A DNA stretch of 64,000 nt, taken from contig NZ_OESS01000002.1 in NCBI RefSeq assembly GCF_900240285.1, positions 372,001 to 436,000 of the forward strand, given 5' to 3'. Position numbers and translations under genes: made by a program. The notes beneath the pieces are model-generated. The model did no database searches. It was given only the letters and a program-made list of their open reading frames with translations, and had not been told where the DNA came from. This document shows, in pieces, positions 37,826 to 46,980 of the stretch; the first letter of the stretch is position 1; the number at the start of each line of letters is the position of its first letter. Source of the DNA: Halobacillus sp. Marseille-P3879. Lineage in GTDB: Bacteria; Bacillota; Bacilli; Bacillales; Halobacillaceae.

Positions 37826-38392
37826 TAACTGTTCCCATTCTTCTCTTAAAATTCCCATGCGTATGGAGTCATAATATTTTCCTTCATAAATTCTGCACTT
37901 ACGTAAACGGCCTTCCAACTTCATACCTAACTTTTCACCTACTCTCATCATCCTTTGATTCTTCGACCAGGTGGTCAGTCCGACTCGGGCTATCGGAAAG
38001 CTTGCAAACATATGCTCAATCCACAGCCGCAAAGCTTCCGTACCATATCCCCCGCTCCAGTAGGCCGGGGAGTAAATCCCGATCCCCACCTCCAGCCATA
38101 AAGATGGTTTGTGTTCCCAATAATAGGAAACTGTCCCTATGAGCGAACTATTCACTTCAATAATTAATCTCGAATCGGGTTCACCATTCCTTAACCGTTC
38201 GATTCTTGCATGCTCATGACTACGATAAGTCTCGAGTGTATGGGGTTCTAACGGATAATAGGGGGCATCCCATTTCTTCCACTCTGGATCAGCCTTACCG
38301 TATATTAATTGATATAACTCGGGGATGTCATGATCTGTAATACTTCTTAATTGTAAGGTATCACCTTTCAGCAATGTTTTAACAGCACTCAT
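37799..38392 (-). CDS. GNAT family N-acetyltransferase (RimJ/RimL type)
   Basis: 197-residue acetyltransferase. The acetyl-CoA loop is in YSPAYWSGGYGTEALRLW, followed by the GLTTWSKNQRMMRVGEKLGM strand and helix typical of RimJ/L-like enzymes. The N-terminal strand LRSITDHDIPELYQL matches the family. The ATG at 38392 has GGGGGG upstream. Substrate (protein N-terminus or small amine) unknown. Confidence 0.88.
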   Translation of the reverse strand: MSAVKTLLKGDTLQLRSITDHDIPELYQLIYGKADPEWKKWDAPYYPLEPHTLETYRSHEHARIERLRNGEPDSRLIIEVNSSLIGTVSYYWEHKPSLWLEVGIGIYSPAYWSGGYGTEALRLWIEHMFASFPIARVGLTTWSKNQRMMRVGEKLGMKLEGRLRKCRIYEGKYYDSIRMGILREEWEQLKSRERLFK

Positions 38393-38518
38393 TTAAATTA
38401 TTCCCCCCTTATTAGGGTTTGTTTATCTTATCCTATCATAATAAGAAGCCGTTTGTATGTTTGAGTTGTACAGATTCGGGTAATTTAAGTTCGTAAGGAA
38501 AGAAGAAGGTGATCGGTA

Positions 38519-39469
38519 ATGTTAAGAATTTATGGATACTCTCGCGTTGAAGGACTGCTCTCCTTCAATAATCTTAAGGAGATAAATCACGCTTCACTTG
38601 ATTGGTATTGGGTGGATCTTGAAAAACCTTCAAAGAACGAAGTGAATTATTTAACTTCTTATTTTAATTTTCATCCTCTCGCTGTTGAAGACTGTCTTCA
38701 TGATTTGCAGCGTCCGAAGCTGGATTATTATGAGGATCATACTTTTTTTGTTTTTCATGCTTTACATAAAAAAAGCCTGGATCGAAGTGAGATCAATTTG
38801 TTTTTAGGGGATGGCTTTGTCGTAACCTTTCATAAACAACCATCCTCGGAAATAGAAGCAGTTGAGCGGCTTCTAATAAAGAACCAGTCTGACAATGTAA
38901 TAGATGAGTATTTTGTTCTTTATCAGCTTCTGGATAAAGTTGTCGACCAATACTTTCCCATTGTTTATGATATTGAAGATCATATCAATGAAATTGAAGA
39001 CAATACGAGGAAACTTTCTATGGAACAACTGCTTGAAGAACTATTTGACCGAAGAAGTGAACTGCTGAAAATTCGTCAAACTGTCCACCCGATGAGAGAT
39101 TTACTGTATCGAATGCTGAATACTCATCATCTTGACGGAGTAAAAGAACGGAAAGAATATTTTATCGATATATATGATCACTTAATTAAAGTCGCTGAAA
39201 TCGTTGGTTCAAATCGGGAAATGACCCAAGATATACGAGACAGTTATTTGTCATTAAACTCTCATCAAACCAATCGTACAATGCAAATACTTACTGTCAT
39301 TTCAGTAATTTTTATGCCCTTAACTTTTATTGCAGGGGTTTATGGCATGAATTTTGTAAATATGCCTGAGCTCAGTACGCAATACGGATATTTTGTGGTA
39401 TGGGTCGTAATGATTGCAATGGCTGTTACAATGATATTCTGGTTTAAGAAAAAAGGCTGGTTTGATTAA
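38519..39469 (+). CDS. corA: magnesium/cobalt transporter CorA
   Basis: 316-residue CorA-family channel. The pore motif YGMNF (with NMPEL after it) follows TM1 (about 258-278), and the chain ends with TM2 and a basic KKKGWFD tail. The long cytoplasmic funnel includes LAVEDCLHDLQRPKLDYYED, typical of Bacillus CorA. GAAGAAGGTGATC precedes the ATG. The stop is directly followed by repeat copy D. It mediates Mg2+ (or Co2+, Ni2+) influx. Confidence 0.95.
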   Translation: MLRIYGYSRVEGLLSFNNLKEINHASLDWYWVDLEKPSKNEVNYLTSYFNFHPLAVEDCLHDLQRPKLDYYEDHTFFVFHALHKKSLDRSEINLFLGDGFVVTFHKQPSSEIEAVERLLIKNQSDNVIDEYFVLYQLLDKVVDQYFPIVYDIEDHINEIEDNTRKLSMEQLLEELFDRRSELLKIRQTVHPMRDLLYRMLNTHHLDGVKERKEYFIDIYDHLIKVAEIVGSNREMTQDIRDSYLSLNSHQTNRTMQILTVISVIFMPLTFIAGVYGMNFVNMPELSTQYGYFVVWVVMIAMAVTMIFWFKKKGWFD

Positions 39470-39475
39470 AAGGAA

Positions 39476-39665
39476 GGGGATAAAACTGAATAAAGCAAAT
39501 AATAATCCGAACGATTCTATTACAATCAGTTCGGATTATTAAGTATCAAAAAAGGATTTATTGCTCCGTCAAAATACTTTGCTTTCGTCACTGGATTATT
39601 AAGCAATTTGGCTGCGCTGATGATCTGTGCTTATACGACTCAACTTTTATTGTTCGTTTTTAGCT
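39476..39665 (-). repeat. intergenic repeat family, copy D (about 190 bp)
   Basis: Starts GGGGATAAAACTGAATAAAG within 10 nt of the corA stop, then the hairpin AATAATCCGAACGATT / AATCAGTTCGGATTATT (39501-39540), a CGTCAAAATACTTTGCTTTCG block, GGCTGCGCTGATGATCTG, and ends near TTATTGTTCGTTTTTAGC. Shorter than B and E in the middle. Confidence 0.85.
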
Positions 39666-39702
39666 ATTATATAACTTTATTTATTTCACAGCTTCTTTTA
39701 AA

Positions 39703-40263
39703 TTACTTTAATATGTCATGATCCACGTAACGTTCTCCATTTAATTCACTTACAATATTGACGGCGACTTTAGCTCCATCTCCTGCAGTAATAATTGTAT
39801 GAACACTTACCCCGGCGATGGTACCCGCAGCCCATATTTTTCTTCGGTTTGTCCGTCCATCCTGATCTACATTAATTACTTTAGCTACACGGGGTTCAGA
39901 ACCATCACTAATAGATAGCCCTGCTTCCTCAGCCAGTTTTGCGGACATCCCGCTTGCAAAGATGATATGATCGGCCTCAAAGCTTTGTTGATCTGTTTCC
40001 AAGGTATAATAATCATCAGTTTCTTTTATGGAATTAACATTTTCTTTAACTAGTTGGGCTCCATGTTTCACAGCCTGTCTCTGGCCTTTTTCTAATAATT
40101 CAGGACCTTCAACCTCATCTGCTCCATAATGATTTTCGATCCAGGCTTTAGCTGTAATGCTTTTACCATTATCGAAAAAGACGACGTTTTTTCCGGCTTT
40201 AGCAGCGAATAGTGCTGCACTGGCACCTGCAGGTCCTGCTCCTATAATGGCTATATCATACAT
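39703..40263 (-). CDS. half-size FAD-dependent, thioredoxin-reductase-like protein
   Basis: 186 residues, far shorter than the roughly 310-residue thioredoxin reductases. The FAD-binding IIGAGPAGASAALFAAKAG opens the chain, and the closing FAD motif is KIWAAGTIAGVSVHTIITAG. The NADPH domain and its CxxC redox pair are missing. The start ATG at 40263 has AAAGGAG upstream. Such half-size proteins occur in Bacillaceae; the electron donor is unknown. It is downstream of nothing obvious, so it is probably a single gene. Confidence 0.8.
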   Translation of the reverse strand: MYDIAIIGAGPAGASAALFAAKAGKNVVFFDNGKSITAKAWIENHYGADEVEGPELLEKGQRQAVKHGAQLVKENVNSIKETDDYYTLETDQQSFEADHIIFASGMSAKLAEEAGLSISDGSEPRVAKVINVDQDGRTNRRKIWAAGTIAGVSVHTIITAGDGAKVAVNIVSELNGERYVDHDILK

Positions 40264-40338
40264 ATTCAGCACTCCTTTATTAAATAGATCTATGTTGATT
40301 ATACAGAAAATTCAATTAAATATAAATCTCCAACCAAA

Positions 40339-40360
40339 AACCCTGCATTAGCGCAGGGTT
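40339..40360. repeat. short inverted repeat
   Basis: AACCCTGC / GCAGGGTT around ATTAGC, with outer ACC/GGT pairs and no T-run. It lies upstream of the half-size FAD protein gene. Confidence 0.5.
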
Positions 40361-40484
40361 GGTTGTTAAGGAAGAGAACAGAAAATATGCCAAACCTCCT
40401 CTCGTTTTGGTTTCTGCGTGGGAGAACACGGCATTTATGTTATTTTTTCTGGTGAGAGCCTTTGTTGTAAACTTCAGGCTGTCA

Positions 40485-40817
40485 TTAAACAGAGATCGAT
40501 GTTTCGCTGTTTATATGAGCTTCATAATGCTGAGAGCGTATACTGATGTCAGCAATACATCCTTCACATTCAGCCAGTATGGTCTCGAACACTTCATCAA
40601 CATTTTCTCCGTCAATAATCATTAAAGCAGGCTGGTCAATATCTACGTATAAAAAAAAGGACAATAATTTAGTTAAGTGACCAGCATCAGCAATTAAATG
40701 ATTCTGATGCAAGTAGATATTTCTATTGTTTTCAGTGGAATGTTTATAAATATTAATGATTTGATCAGTAGATAAAGGACGATTTAAATGTAAGTGATAA
40801 GAGGATAATTGGCTCAT
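40485..40817 (-). CDS. HPr-like protein without the phosphorylated histidine
   Basis: 110 residues. The pattern of strand, long helix, Ala/Gly turn, hydrophobic SLLSF helix (TKLLSFFLYVDID), strand (PALMIIDGEN), and final helix (VDEVFETILAECEG) follows the HPr fold. The segment that carries His15 in HPr (GIHARPA) is replaced by NRPLSTD, so PTS phosphotransfer is not expected. AGGAGG lies 8 nt before the ATG at 40817. Fold assignment is from pattern only, and the role is unknown. Confidence 0.6.
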   Translation of the reverse strand: MSQLSSYHLHLNRPLSTDQIINIYKHSTENNRNIYLHQNHLIADAGHLTKLLSFFLYVDIDQPALMIIDGENVDEVFETILAECEGCIADISIRSQHYEAHINSETSISV

Positions 40818-40964
40818 CCTTTTCACCTCCTGTTAGAAAGTATCTTAATATAACACTACCCCTCCTTGATTATCGATAAACCTTAACGGCTCCTTTATAA
40901 TCATTCCGGTAACTTGTAGCGAAGAAGGGAGAATGGTATATTTTTTGAAAAGAGAGGTGATCGT

Positions 40965-41495
40965 ATGTCTGTAGTGACCCTGGTTGATGTTTTTAAACAT
41001 CGTATAACGCAGAAATACTTGAGGAGATCAGGTATTCACCATGCAGTAACAGTAGCACAGCATGCTTTTAAGCTTGCTGTTGCAGCTGGCATATCTCCTG
41101 ACTTAGCAGCTAAGTCTGCTTTATTGCATGATATTGGCCATTACGAATGGTATAAAGATGGTAAATGGGATTATGAAGAATATCGTAAGCATGATATCCA
41201 TGCCATTAAAGGTGCTGAACGGGCTCACAAATTGTTAATAAGACTGGGTGAGGACCGCCTGGCAGCAAAAGAAGTATCTTTAGCCGTTCTGCTGCACACA
41301 GATAGTTATCTGCCCTTTTCTTTAACTACTTTGCGCACCCCGCTTCAAAAGGTGGTAGAAGAGGCGGACCGAATGGATGAGCAGCCGCATGGTCTTCATC
41401 ATTACAACAATATGTCTCCTAGTGAGGCGGTTAGACTGCTGCATCAATTAGATATGAAAATATCAGACTATTACGAAAATAATCCGAAGGTATAA
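40965..41495 (+). CDS. HD domain phosphohydrolase-like protein
   Basis: 176 residues with a single HD domain: HHAVTVAQHAFKLAVAAG, the metal pair in ALLHDIGHYEW, and EADRMDEQP near the end. It resembles small nucleotide or phosphate-ester hydrolases. AGAGGTGATC precedes the ATG. The nucleotide substrate cannot be inferred. It is probably co-transcribed with the small YrzI-like gene downstream. Confidence 0.85.
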   Translation: MSVVTLVDVFKHRITQKYLRRSGIHHAVTVAQHAFKLAVAAGISPDLAAKSALLHDIGHYEWYKDGKWDYEEYRKHDIHAIKGAERAHKLLIRLGEDRLAAKEVSLAVLLHTDSYLPFSLTTLRTPLQKVVEEADRMDEQPHGLHHYNNMSPSEAVRLLHQLDMKISDYYENNPKV

Positions 41496-41593
41496 GAGCA
41501 CACATAATGAACGTTAAGGTCGCATATTTTAATTTTGTGGTTTTTATTAAACTGCATGATTTGCCAGGTTATGAAAGAAAGGAAAGAGGCCTT

Positions 41594-41728
41594 ATGACGA
41601 TTCATTTTTTTATTTATACAATTGACGTATCCGTCTCAAAGAAGAATGGAAAGCCGGGGAGAAGGATTAACAAAGAATGGGAAGATCAATTATTAAATCG
41701 GAAAGCAGCCTATCGTAATTTATATTAA
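41594..41728 (+). CDS. YrzI-like small protein
   Basis: 44 residues: a hydrophobic N-terminal strand (MTIHFFIYTIDVSVS) and a charged tail (KEWEDQLLNRKAAYRNLY), the layout of Bacillus YrzI-family peptides. The ATG at 41594 has GGAAAGAGG 5 nt upstream; a longer frame back to 41507 lacks support. Function unknown. Confidence 0.55.
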   Translation: MTIHFFIYTIDVSVSKKNGKPGRRINKEWEDQLLNRKAAYRNLY

Positions 41729-41734
41729 TATTAA

Positions 41735-41768
41735 ATCCTCTTCCGTTAACAGCGGGAGAGGATCTTTT
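41735..41768 (+). terminator. terminator after the YrzI-like gene
   Basis: ATCCTCTTCC / GGGAGAGGAT (one G-U), 7-nt loop, then CTTTTATT. Confidence 0.75.
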
Positions 41769-41842
41769 ATTATCTTTGTAATTAACAAATATTTTCGTTA
41801 TGGTTTTAAATAGAGAATTTATATACGAAAGAGGGAGTTAAG

Positions 41843-43120
41843 ATGAATTTACATAGAAAGCCAATTCCCGTGACTCAAGCGATACAGCGTGTGATGGATT
41901 CATCACACGTACTGGAAACAGAAATAATTGATCTTGAGGAAGCGGATAACCGCATTTTAGCTGAAGATATAGTGGCAGCACATGCTATTCCGCCCTTTGA
42001 CAAGTCCCCTTATGACGGGTTTGCTATTAGAGCGGAAGACACCTGCCATGCTTCAAAAGAAAACCCTGTTACCTTCAAAGTAATTGAAGAGATAGGTGCC
42101 GGTCACCGAGCGAGCCGCCCGATTAACAGCGGGGAAGCGGTTAGAATTATGACCGGCGCCGAAATACCGGAAGCAGCCAACTGTGTTGCTATGTTTGAAA
42201 TCTGCCAATCATTTGAACAGGATGGCCAGGCTTACATGACAATTAAGCGAACAATGGAAAATGATCAGAATATTATTAAACGAGCTTCTGAAACTGCAGA
42301 AGGCACCCTGTTAACAGAGAAGGGAACTTTAGTTAACCCTGGTGTAAAAGCATTGCTTGCTACGTTTGGCTACGCAAATGTAGAGGTTTACAAGAAGCCT
42401 GTTGTGGGAGTGTTTGCAACGGGTACAGAATTGCTGGATATCGATCAGCCTCTGGAGCCGGGAAAGATTCGCAATTCCAATGCATATATGGTATTATCAC
42501 AACTTAAAAGAAGTGGTGCAGAGGCAATTTATTTTGGTAAACTTGCCGATGATTTCGAAAGCAGTTATAAAGCAATAACTGAGGCTTTGAAGGAAGTTGA
42601 TGTGTTAATTACTACAGGCGGTGTTTCAGTGGGAGACTATGATCTCATGCCTTTGATTTATGAGAAGTTAAATGCTGAAGTTTTGTTTAATAAAATCGCT
42701 ATGAGGCCGGGAAGCGTAACTACAGCAGCTCGCATAGATGGTCAAATGCTGTTTGGTTTATCAGGAAACCCTTCAGCATGTTATGTTGGGTTTGAGCTTT
42801 ATGCGTACCCCTATATACAGAAGTTGCTGAAAAAGGGTTCTCCTTATCACTCTGTAGTGGATGCTTATTTAGGAAGTGACTTCGGAAAACCTAATCCGTT
42901 TACTCGTTTTATAAGAGGTTTTCTCTCTTATGAAGGAGGAAATGTTGTGGTTTATCCGGCAGGTATGGATAAATCTGCAGTGGTTACCTCATTAGCGCGG
43001 ACAAACGTGCTCATCGTTTTAAAGAGTGGGACAAGAGGGTATCGTAAAGGAGAGCAAGTTCAAGCCGTATTGCTTGAAGAAGATAGAGGCGCAAAGCACT
43101 TTGAGTTAAAGGGGAAGTAG
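41843..43120 (+). CDS. moeA: molybdopterin molybdenumtransferase
   Basis: 425-residue MoeA, which inserts molybdate into adenylylated molybdopterin. The N-terminal domain carries [15 protein letters not shown], and the catalytic domain [15 protein letters not shown] and [15 protein letters not shown]. The C-terminal domain IV is present. AGGGAG precedes the ATG. It is followed 17 nt later by moaA. Molybdopterin is needed by the formate dehydrogenase at 24.5 kb, the only molybdo-enzyme in the window. Confidence 0.96.
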   Translation: MNLHRKPIPVTQAIQRVMDSSHVLETEIIDLEEADNRILAEDIVAAHAIPPFDKSPYDGFAIRAEDTCHASKENPVTFKVIEEIGAGHRASRPINSGEAVRIMTGAEIPEAANCVAMFEICQSFEQDGQAYMTIKRTMENDQNIIKRASETAEGTLLTEKGTLVNPGVKALLATFGYANVEVYKKPVVGVFATGTELLDIDQPLEPGKIRNSNAYMVLSQLKRSGAEAIYFGKLADDFESSYKAITEALKEVDVLITTGGVSVGDYDLMPLIYEKLNAEVLFNKIAMRPGSVTTAARIDGQMLFGLSGNPSACYVGFELYAYPYIQKLLKKGSPYHSVVDAYLGSDFGKPNPFTRFIRGFLSYEGGNVVVYPAGMDKSAVVTSLARTNVLIVLKSGTRGYRKGEQVQAVLLEEDRGAKHFELKGK

Positions 43121-43137
43121 AAAGGAGTAAGTGCTCC

Positions 43138-44148
43138 ATGGTTGACTATGTACTAGATAAACACGATCGTCCGATGAAGGATTTACGCATTTCGGTCATT
43201 GATCAATGTAACTTTCGCTGTACCTATTGTATGCCTGCAGAGATATTTGGGAATGATTACCGATTTATGCCTGAGTCTGAACTTTTAAGTTTTGATGAAA
43301 TTGTAAGACTGGTTAAAATATTTGCTCAGTTTGGTACAGAGAAGGTACGTATTACAGGGGGAGAACCCCTGATGAGAAAAAACATCGATCAGCTCGTAGG
43401 CCGGATTAAACAAGTGGAAGGAATAAAAGACGTAGCGATTACTACGAACGCTGTTTTCTTAGTCCGGCAGGCTGCCAAACTGAAAGAGGCCGGATTGGAC
43501 CGGGTTAATATCAGCCTGGATGCAATTGAAGATGATGTTTTCAAAGAAACGAACGGCCGTGGAATTAAAACGAAGCCGGTTATTAAAGGGATAGAAGCCG
43601 CGAGGGCAGCTGGGCTCTCCATAAAAATAAATATGGTTGTAAAAAAAGGAATGAATGAGAGTCAGATTCTGCCAATGGCTCGTTATTTTAAAGAAACAGG
43701 TGATACACTTCGGTTTATTGAGTTTATGGATGTGGGCAACCATAATGGCTGGAATATGGATACGGTTGTGCCAAAGAAAGAAATCATTGATCAGATAAAT
43801 GAAGAAATGCCTTTGGAACCCGTTGATCCTAATTATTATGGTGAAGTGGCCAACCGTTACAAATATAAAGATGGTTCTGGAGAGATAGGGGTTATCTCAT
43901 CAGTTACTGATGCGTTTTGCAGTACGTGTACGAGAGTCAGACTATCAGCAGACGGTAATCTGTTCACTTGCCTATTTGCGTCAGTGGGGTATGACATTCG
44001 TTCGATGCTTCGCGATGGAGAAAGTGATGAAGCGATTATATCAAGATTGATCCAGATCTGGACGAAGCGAGATGATCAGTATTCTGTCGACAGGAAAAAG
44101 AGAAAACCGACGAAGAAAAAGATTGAAATGTCTTATATAGGAGGGTGA
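43138..44148 (+). CDS. moaA: GTP 3',8-cyclase
   Basis: 336-residue radical SAM enzyme for the first step of molybdopterin synthesis. The N-terminal 4Fe-4S motif is Cys24, Cys28 and Cys31 (CNFRCTYC), the C-terminal cluster [18 protein letters not shown], and the chain ends in the essential Gly-Gly (MSYIGG). AAGGAG precedes the ATG. moeA and moaA form an operon; the other mo genes (moaB/C/D/E, mobA) are elsewhere. Confidence 0.97.
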   Translation: MVDYVLDKHDRPMKDLRISVIDQCNFRCTYCMPAEIFGNDYRFMPESELLSFDEIVRLVKIFAQFGTEKVRITGGEPLMRKNIDQLVGRIKQVEGIKDVAITTNAVFLVRQAAKLKEAGLDRVNISLDAIEDDVFKETNGRGIKTKPVIKGIEAARAAGLSIKINMVVKKGMNESQILPMARYFKETGDTLRFIEFMDVGNHNGWNMDTVVPKKEIIDQINEEMPLEPVDPNYYGEVANRYKYKDGSGEIGVISSVTDAFCSTCTRVRLSADGNLFTCLFASVGYDIRSMLRDGESDEAIISRLIQIWTKRDDQYSVDRKKRKPTKKKIEMSYIGG

Positions 44149-44153
44149 AGCAG

Positions 44154-44183
44154 CGAGCTCTTTTACTGGAGCTCGTTTTTTTA
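44154..44183 (+). terminator. terminator of the moeA-moaA operon
   Basis: Perfect CGAGCTC / GAGCTCG stem, 8-nt loop, T-run. Confidence 0.88.
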
Positions 44184-44265
44184 TTATAGAAAAAATAAAT
44201 CCTGCTTTGCTCTATTTGCTTACGTCCTCTATAATAATGATAGAATTCCAAACGGAGGTGCCATT

Positions 44266-44691
44266 GTGAAAACATTTAAGCTCGTTTCCCTTGATATTGT
44301 GGAAGAGAAAAATGAAGATATTACGCAGCGTCGTATTAAATTAAACGACGGATTGATTATTAACCGCGAAGATGATCGCGGGCGCTGGGTAATAGAAGCC
44401 TACGTTCATAATGAATATGAGAATTTTTTTCAGGAGATTTTAACCAACTCTGAAGAAGTGATGATTCAAGTAAAGATAACAAAGAGCAGTAACCGCCCGG
44501 CTACTTTTTTAGCAAAAGTAATTGATACAAATGTAATTGGAGAAGATATGAATGTGATCTTCATGGGCACGATGGTTGACCGCCGTCAAGAAAATATTGA
44601 GAAAATGTTAAAAAGCCTACTAGATGAAGGCTATCAAGGTGAAGAGCTGTTAGAAGAATTTAAGAGACGGGGAGAAGAAGCAGGAACTTAA
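44266..44691 (+). CDS. ywpF: YwpF-like family protein
   Basis: 141-residue protein matching B. subtilis YwpF over its N-terminus (MKTFKLVSLDIVEEKN, then IKLNDGLIINREDD). GTG start with GGAGGTG upstream. Function unknown. In B. subtilis it lies near flagellar-control genes; here it sits between moaA and a potassium transporter. The next gene follows after 38 nt. Confidence 0.82.
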   Translation: MKTFKLVSLDIVEEKNEDITQRRIKLNDGLIINREDDRGRWVIEAYVHNEYENFFQEILTNSEEVMIQVKITKSSNRPATFLAKVIDTNVIGEDMNVIFMGTMVDRRQENIEKMLKSLLDEGYQGEELLEEFKRRGEEAGT

Positions 44692-44729
44692 ACTTCGTCT
44701 TACATAATAGATAAAAGGAGCTTATATGT

Positions 44730-46091
44730 ATGTTGTGGGTGAGAAAGCGAAAATGGAGGTGGATAAATGATTTATCCCCTTTCCAATTAATCGCACTATT
44801 CTATTTATTTGCAGTTACGATTTCATCCATCTTAATCGCTCTTCCCGTCGCCCACAGGCCCGGAGTAGAATTGTCTTTTATTGATATACTGTTTACGGCT
44901 GTAAGTGCAGTAAGTGTAACGGGACTTACTGCTGTTCCGACAGCTGAAACATTTAGTACTACAGGGTATTTTATCCTGGCTTTTGTGCTGCAGTTCGGTG
45001 GTATCGGTGTTATGACAGTGGGAACCATGATATGGCTTGTACTGGGTAAAAAAATCGGGTTAAGAGAAAGAAGATTAATTATGGCCGACCATAACCGTTC
45101 TTCCTTCCAGGGTATGGTGAGAATGGTTAAACAGATTGTCATCGTTGTATTAATTATTGAGTTCATTGGATTTCTAACATTGGGAACTTATTTTCTCCAG
45201 TACTACGAACCTGGAGAAGCTTACCTCCAGGGTTTTTTCGGTGCAATAAGTGCAATGACCAATGGAGGTTTTGACATAACCGGGGCATCTTTAGTTCCCT
45301 TTGAAAGTGATTATTTTGTCCAATTTATAAATATGATTCTAATTATAGCAGGGGCGATCGGATTTCCAGTGTTAATCGAGGTTAAGCAGTATTTGTTTAA
45401 CAGCTATGACGTACGAACGATTCAGTTCTCGCTATTTGCCAAGTTAACTTCTTTTACTTTTTTTGCCCTGATTGTTTTTGGGGCGGTTATTATTGTTTTG
45501 TTAGAGTTTAATCATTTTTTTGCTGACAAAAACTGGCACGAAATCTTTTTCTATGCTTTATTCCAGTCTGTTACAACACGGAGTGGAGGGCTCTCCACAA
45601 TGGATGTGAGTGAATTTGCTGAGCACACCCATATTTTTATGTCTTCTCTCATGTTTATAGGCGCTTCGCCAAGCAGTGTAGGGGGCGGTATCCGTACAAC
45701 TACATTTGCATTGGTAGTAATTTTTATATTGACTTTCGCCCGTGGAGAAAACAACATTCGCGTGTTTCGACGTGAAATTCATCATGAAGATTTAAACAGA
45801 GCAGTTGTAGTAACGATTATGGCACTATTTACTGTATTCCTGTCTATTCTGGCGCTGTCCATCAGTGAAAAGTTTTCATTAAATGAAATTATCTTTGAAG
45901 TTTGCTCAGCGTTTGGAACAGTAGGTTTATCACTAGGCATTACTTCTGAACTTTCAAGCTTCGGCAAAGTGGTGTTAATGATCTTAATGTTTATTGGACG
46001 GATCGGAATATTAACTTTCTTGTTCAGTTTTCACAATGACAGAACGAAATCAAATTATCATTTTCCAAAAGAACGGATTCTCATTGGTTAA
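44730..46091 (+). CDS. Ktr/Trk-type potassium uptake membrane subunit
   Basis: 453-residue TrkH/KtrB/KtrD channel subunit with four M1-P-M2 repeats. The selectivity-filter glycines are in SVTGLTAVPT, MTNGGFDITG, SVTTRSGGLSTM and AFGTVGLSLGI. Ten or so membrane helices. AAGGAG lies 9 nt before the ATG. No RCK regulatory subunit (KtrA/KtrC) gene is adjacent, unlike ktrAB. Potassium uptake matters for salt stress; DarB, a c-di-AMP receptor, is encoded at 59 kb. Confidence 0.93.
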   Translation: MLWVRKRKWRWINDLSPFQLIALFYLFAVTISSILIALPVAHRPGVELSFIDILFTAVSAVSVTGLTAVPTAETFSTTGYFILAFVLQFGGIGVMTVGTMIWLVLGKKIGLRERRLIMADHNRSSFQGMVRMVKQIVIVVLIIEFIGFLTLGTYFLQYYEPGEAYLQGFFGAISAMTNGGFDITGASLVPFESDYFVQFINMILIIAGAIGFPVLIEVKQYLFNSYDVRTIQFSLFAKLTSFTFFALIVFGAVIIVLLEFNHFFADKNWHEIFFYALFQSVTTRSGGLSTMDVSEFAEHTHIFMSSLMFIGASPSSVGGGIRTTTFALVVIFILTFARGENNIRVFRREIHHEDLNRAVVVTIMALFTVFLSILALSISEKFSLNEIIFEVCSAFGTVGLSLGITSELSSFGKVVLMILMFIGRIGILTFLFSFHNDRTKSNYHFPKERILIG

Positions 46092-46094
46092 TTA

Positions 46095-46136
46095 AAAAAA
46101 ACCGCTGTCTCCTTAAAAAAGAGACAGCGGTTTTTT
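46095..46136 (+). terminator. terminator of the potassium transporter gene
   Basis: Stem AAAAAACCGCTGTCTC / GAGACAGCGGTTTTTT, 9-nt loop, T-run. Confidence 0.93.
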
Positions 46137-46149
46137 AATTCGTATTTAG

Positions 46150-46302
46150 TTAGCAGTAAAAAGCTGCACCTACGATGATTAGTAGAATGAACAACACAAC
46201 GATCAACGCAAAGCTGCTGCCGGGTCTAGGGCATCTGCGTCCGTAACCGCCATAACCGCCGCCGTACGGGCTGTTTGCATAAGGACTGTTTTCGTACATC
46301 AT
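46150..46302 (-). CDS. YjcZ family small membrane protein, copy 2
   Basis: 50 residues: a Tyr/Gly-rich head (MMYENSPYANSPYGGGYGGY) with basic GRRCPRP, then the helix [20 protein letters not shown], almost identical to copy 1 at 16208-16327. AGGAGGTGAG immediately precedes a double ATG (46302 and 46299); the second is better spaced. Family function unknown. Confidence 0.88.
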   Translation of the reverse strand: MMYENSPYANSPYGGGYGGYGRRCPRPGSSFALIVVLFILLIIVGAAFYC

Positions 46303-46372
46303 CTCACCTCCTGAATGATTACCCTTCTAGCCTATGCGGGCAAATGGAGGAGGTATGGTTATATACCCATTT

Positions 46373-46579
46373 TTAGTCATATGAATTGATAAAAGAATAA
46401 ATAGCGACGGTGACAATTTTACACGGGCAATTTAAACCGTGCTCGAGGTCGTGGTGGGTGAATTCGTTTTCTTCCTCTAGTTCATGGTGCCAGTGGTTTA
46501 TATGTTCTTGTTTTAAGTTATTTAAATAAAGCGGTGCTCTTGTGTCTTCATAAAATGAAGAGATACGTTGATGATTCAT
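46373..46579 (-). CDS. hypothetical protein, 68 residues
   Basis: Unrecognised, His-rich protein (NHWHHELEEENEFTHHDLEH) followed by CPCK and a hydrophobic tail (IVTVAIYSFI). AAGGAGG lies 8 nt before the ATG at 46579, a strong site. The His cluster and CPC could bind metal, but this is a guess. Confidence 0.65.
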   Translation of the reverse strand: MNHQRISSFYEDTRAPLYLNNLKQEHINHWHHELEEENEFTHHDLEHGLNCPCKIVTVAIYSFINSYD

Positions 46580-46980
46580 TTTGTATTCCTCCTTACTGAT
46601 AGCTTGCACAATTATAAATGAACTATGAATGGTTTACTTACATTAATCCCGTAAGGAGTTGAATTTAAGTGAAGGTGCTCGTACAAGAAATCAAGTCTCA
46701 GTATTATTTACTAAACTATAGGTAAAAAGAAGGGTTTTAAAAAAATTTTAAGTCATCATCTACAATTTCGTTAAATTAATTAGTTGAGTGTTATTCGATA
46801 TTAGGTCATTCCGGAGGTTCTCGAGGTAAAAATAACCTATAGGTGTTATGGATAGCTTCATATAAAATCATTACATTTGTAGCACAAAATTGAAAAAATT
46901 TGTATAATAATAAATAGGAAGATTTTCTTACCTTACCTGGGTGAAAGTTAATATACGAATGTGTTGAAAGAAGGAATTCG
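46580..46980. other. 401-nt intergenic region
   Basis: AT-rich. It holds an upstream start region for the minus-strand gene and a weak TATAAT (46903-46908) for the diguanylate cyclase gene. A possible 18-residue ORF (GTG at 46669 with AAGGAG upstream) is too short to call. No RNA gene or repeat recognised. Confidence 0.4.

Noticed and set aside
46669-46725. 18-residue ORF with AAGGAG upstream
   Set aside because: Too short and without a terminator, motif or recognisable composition.
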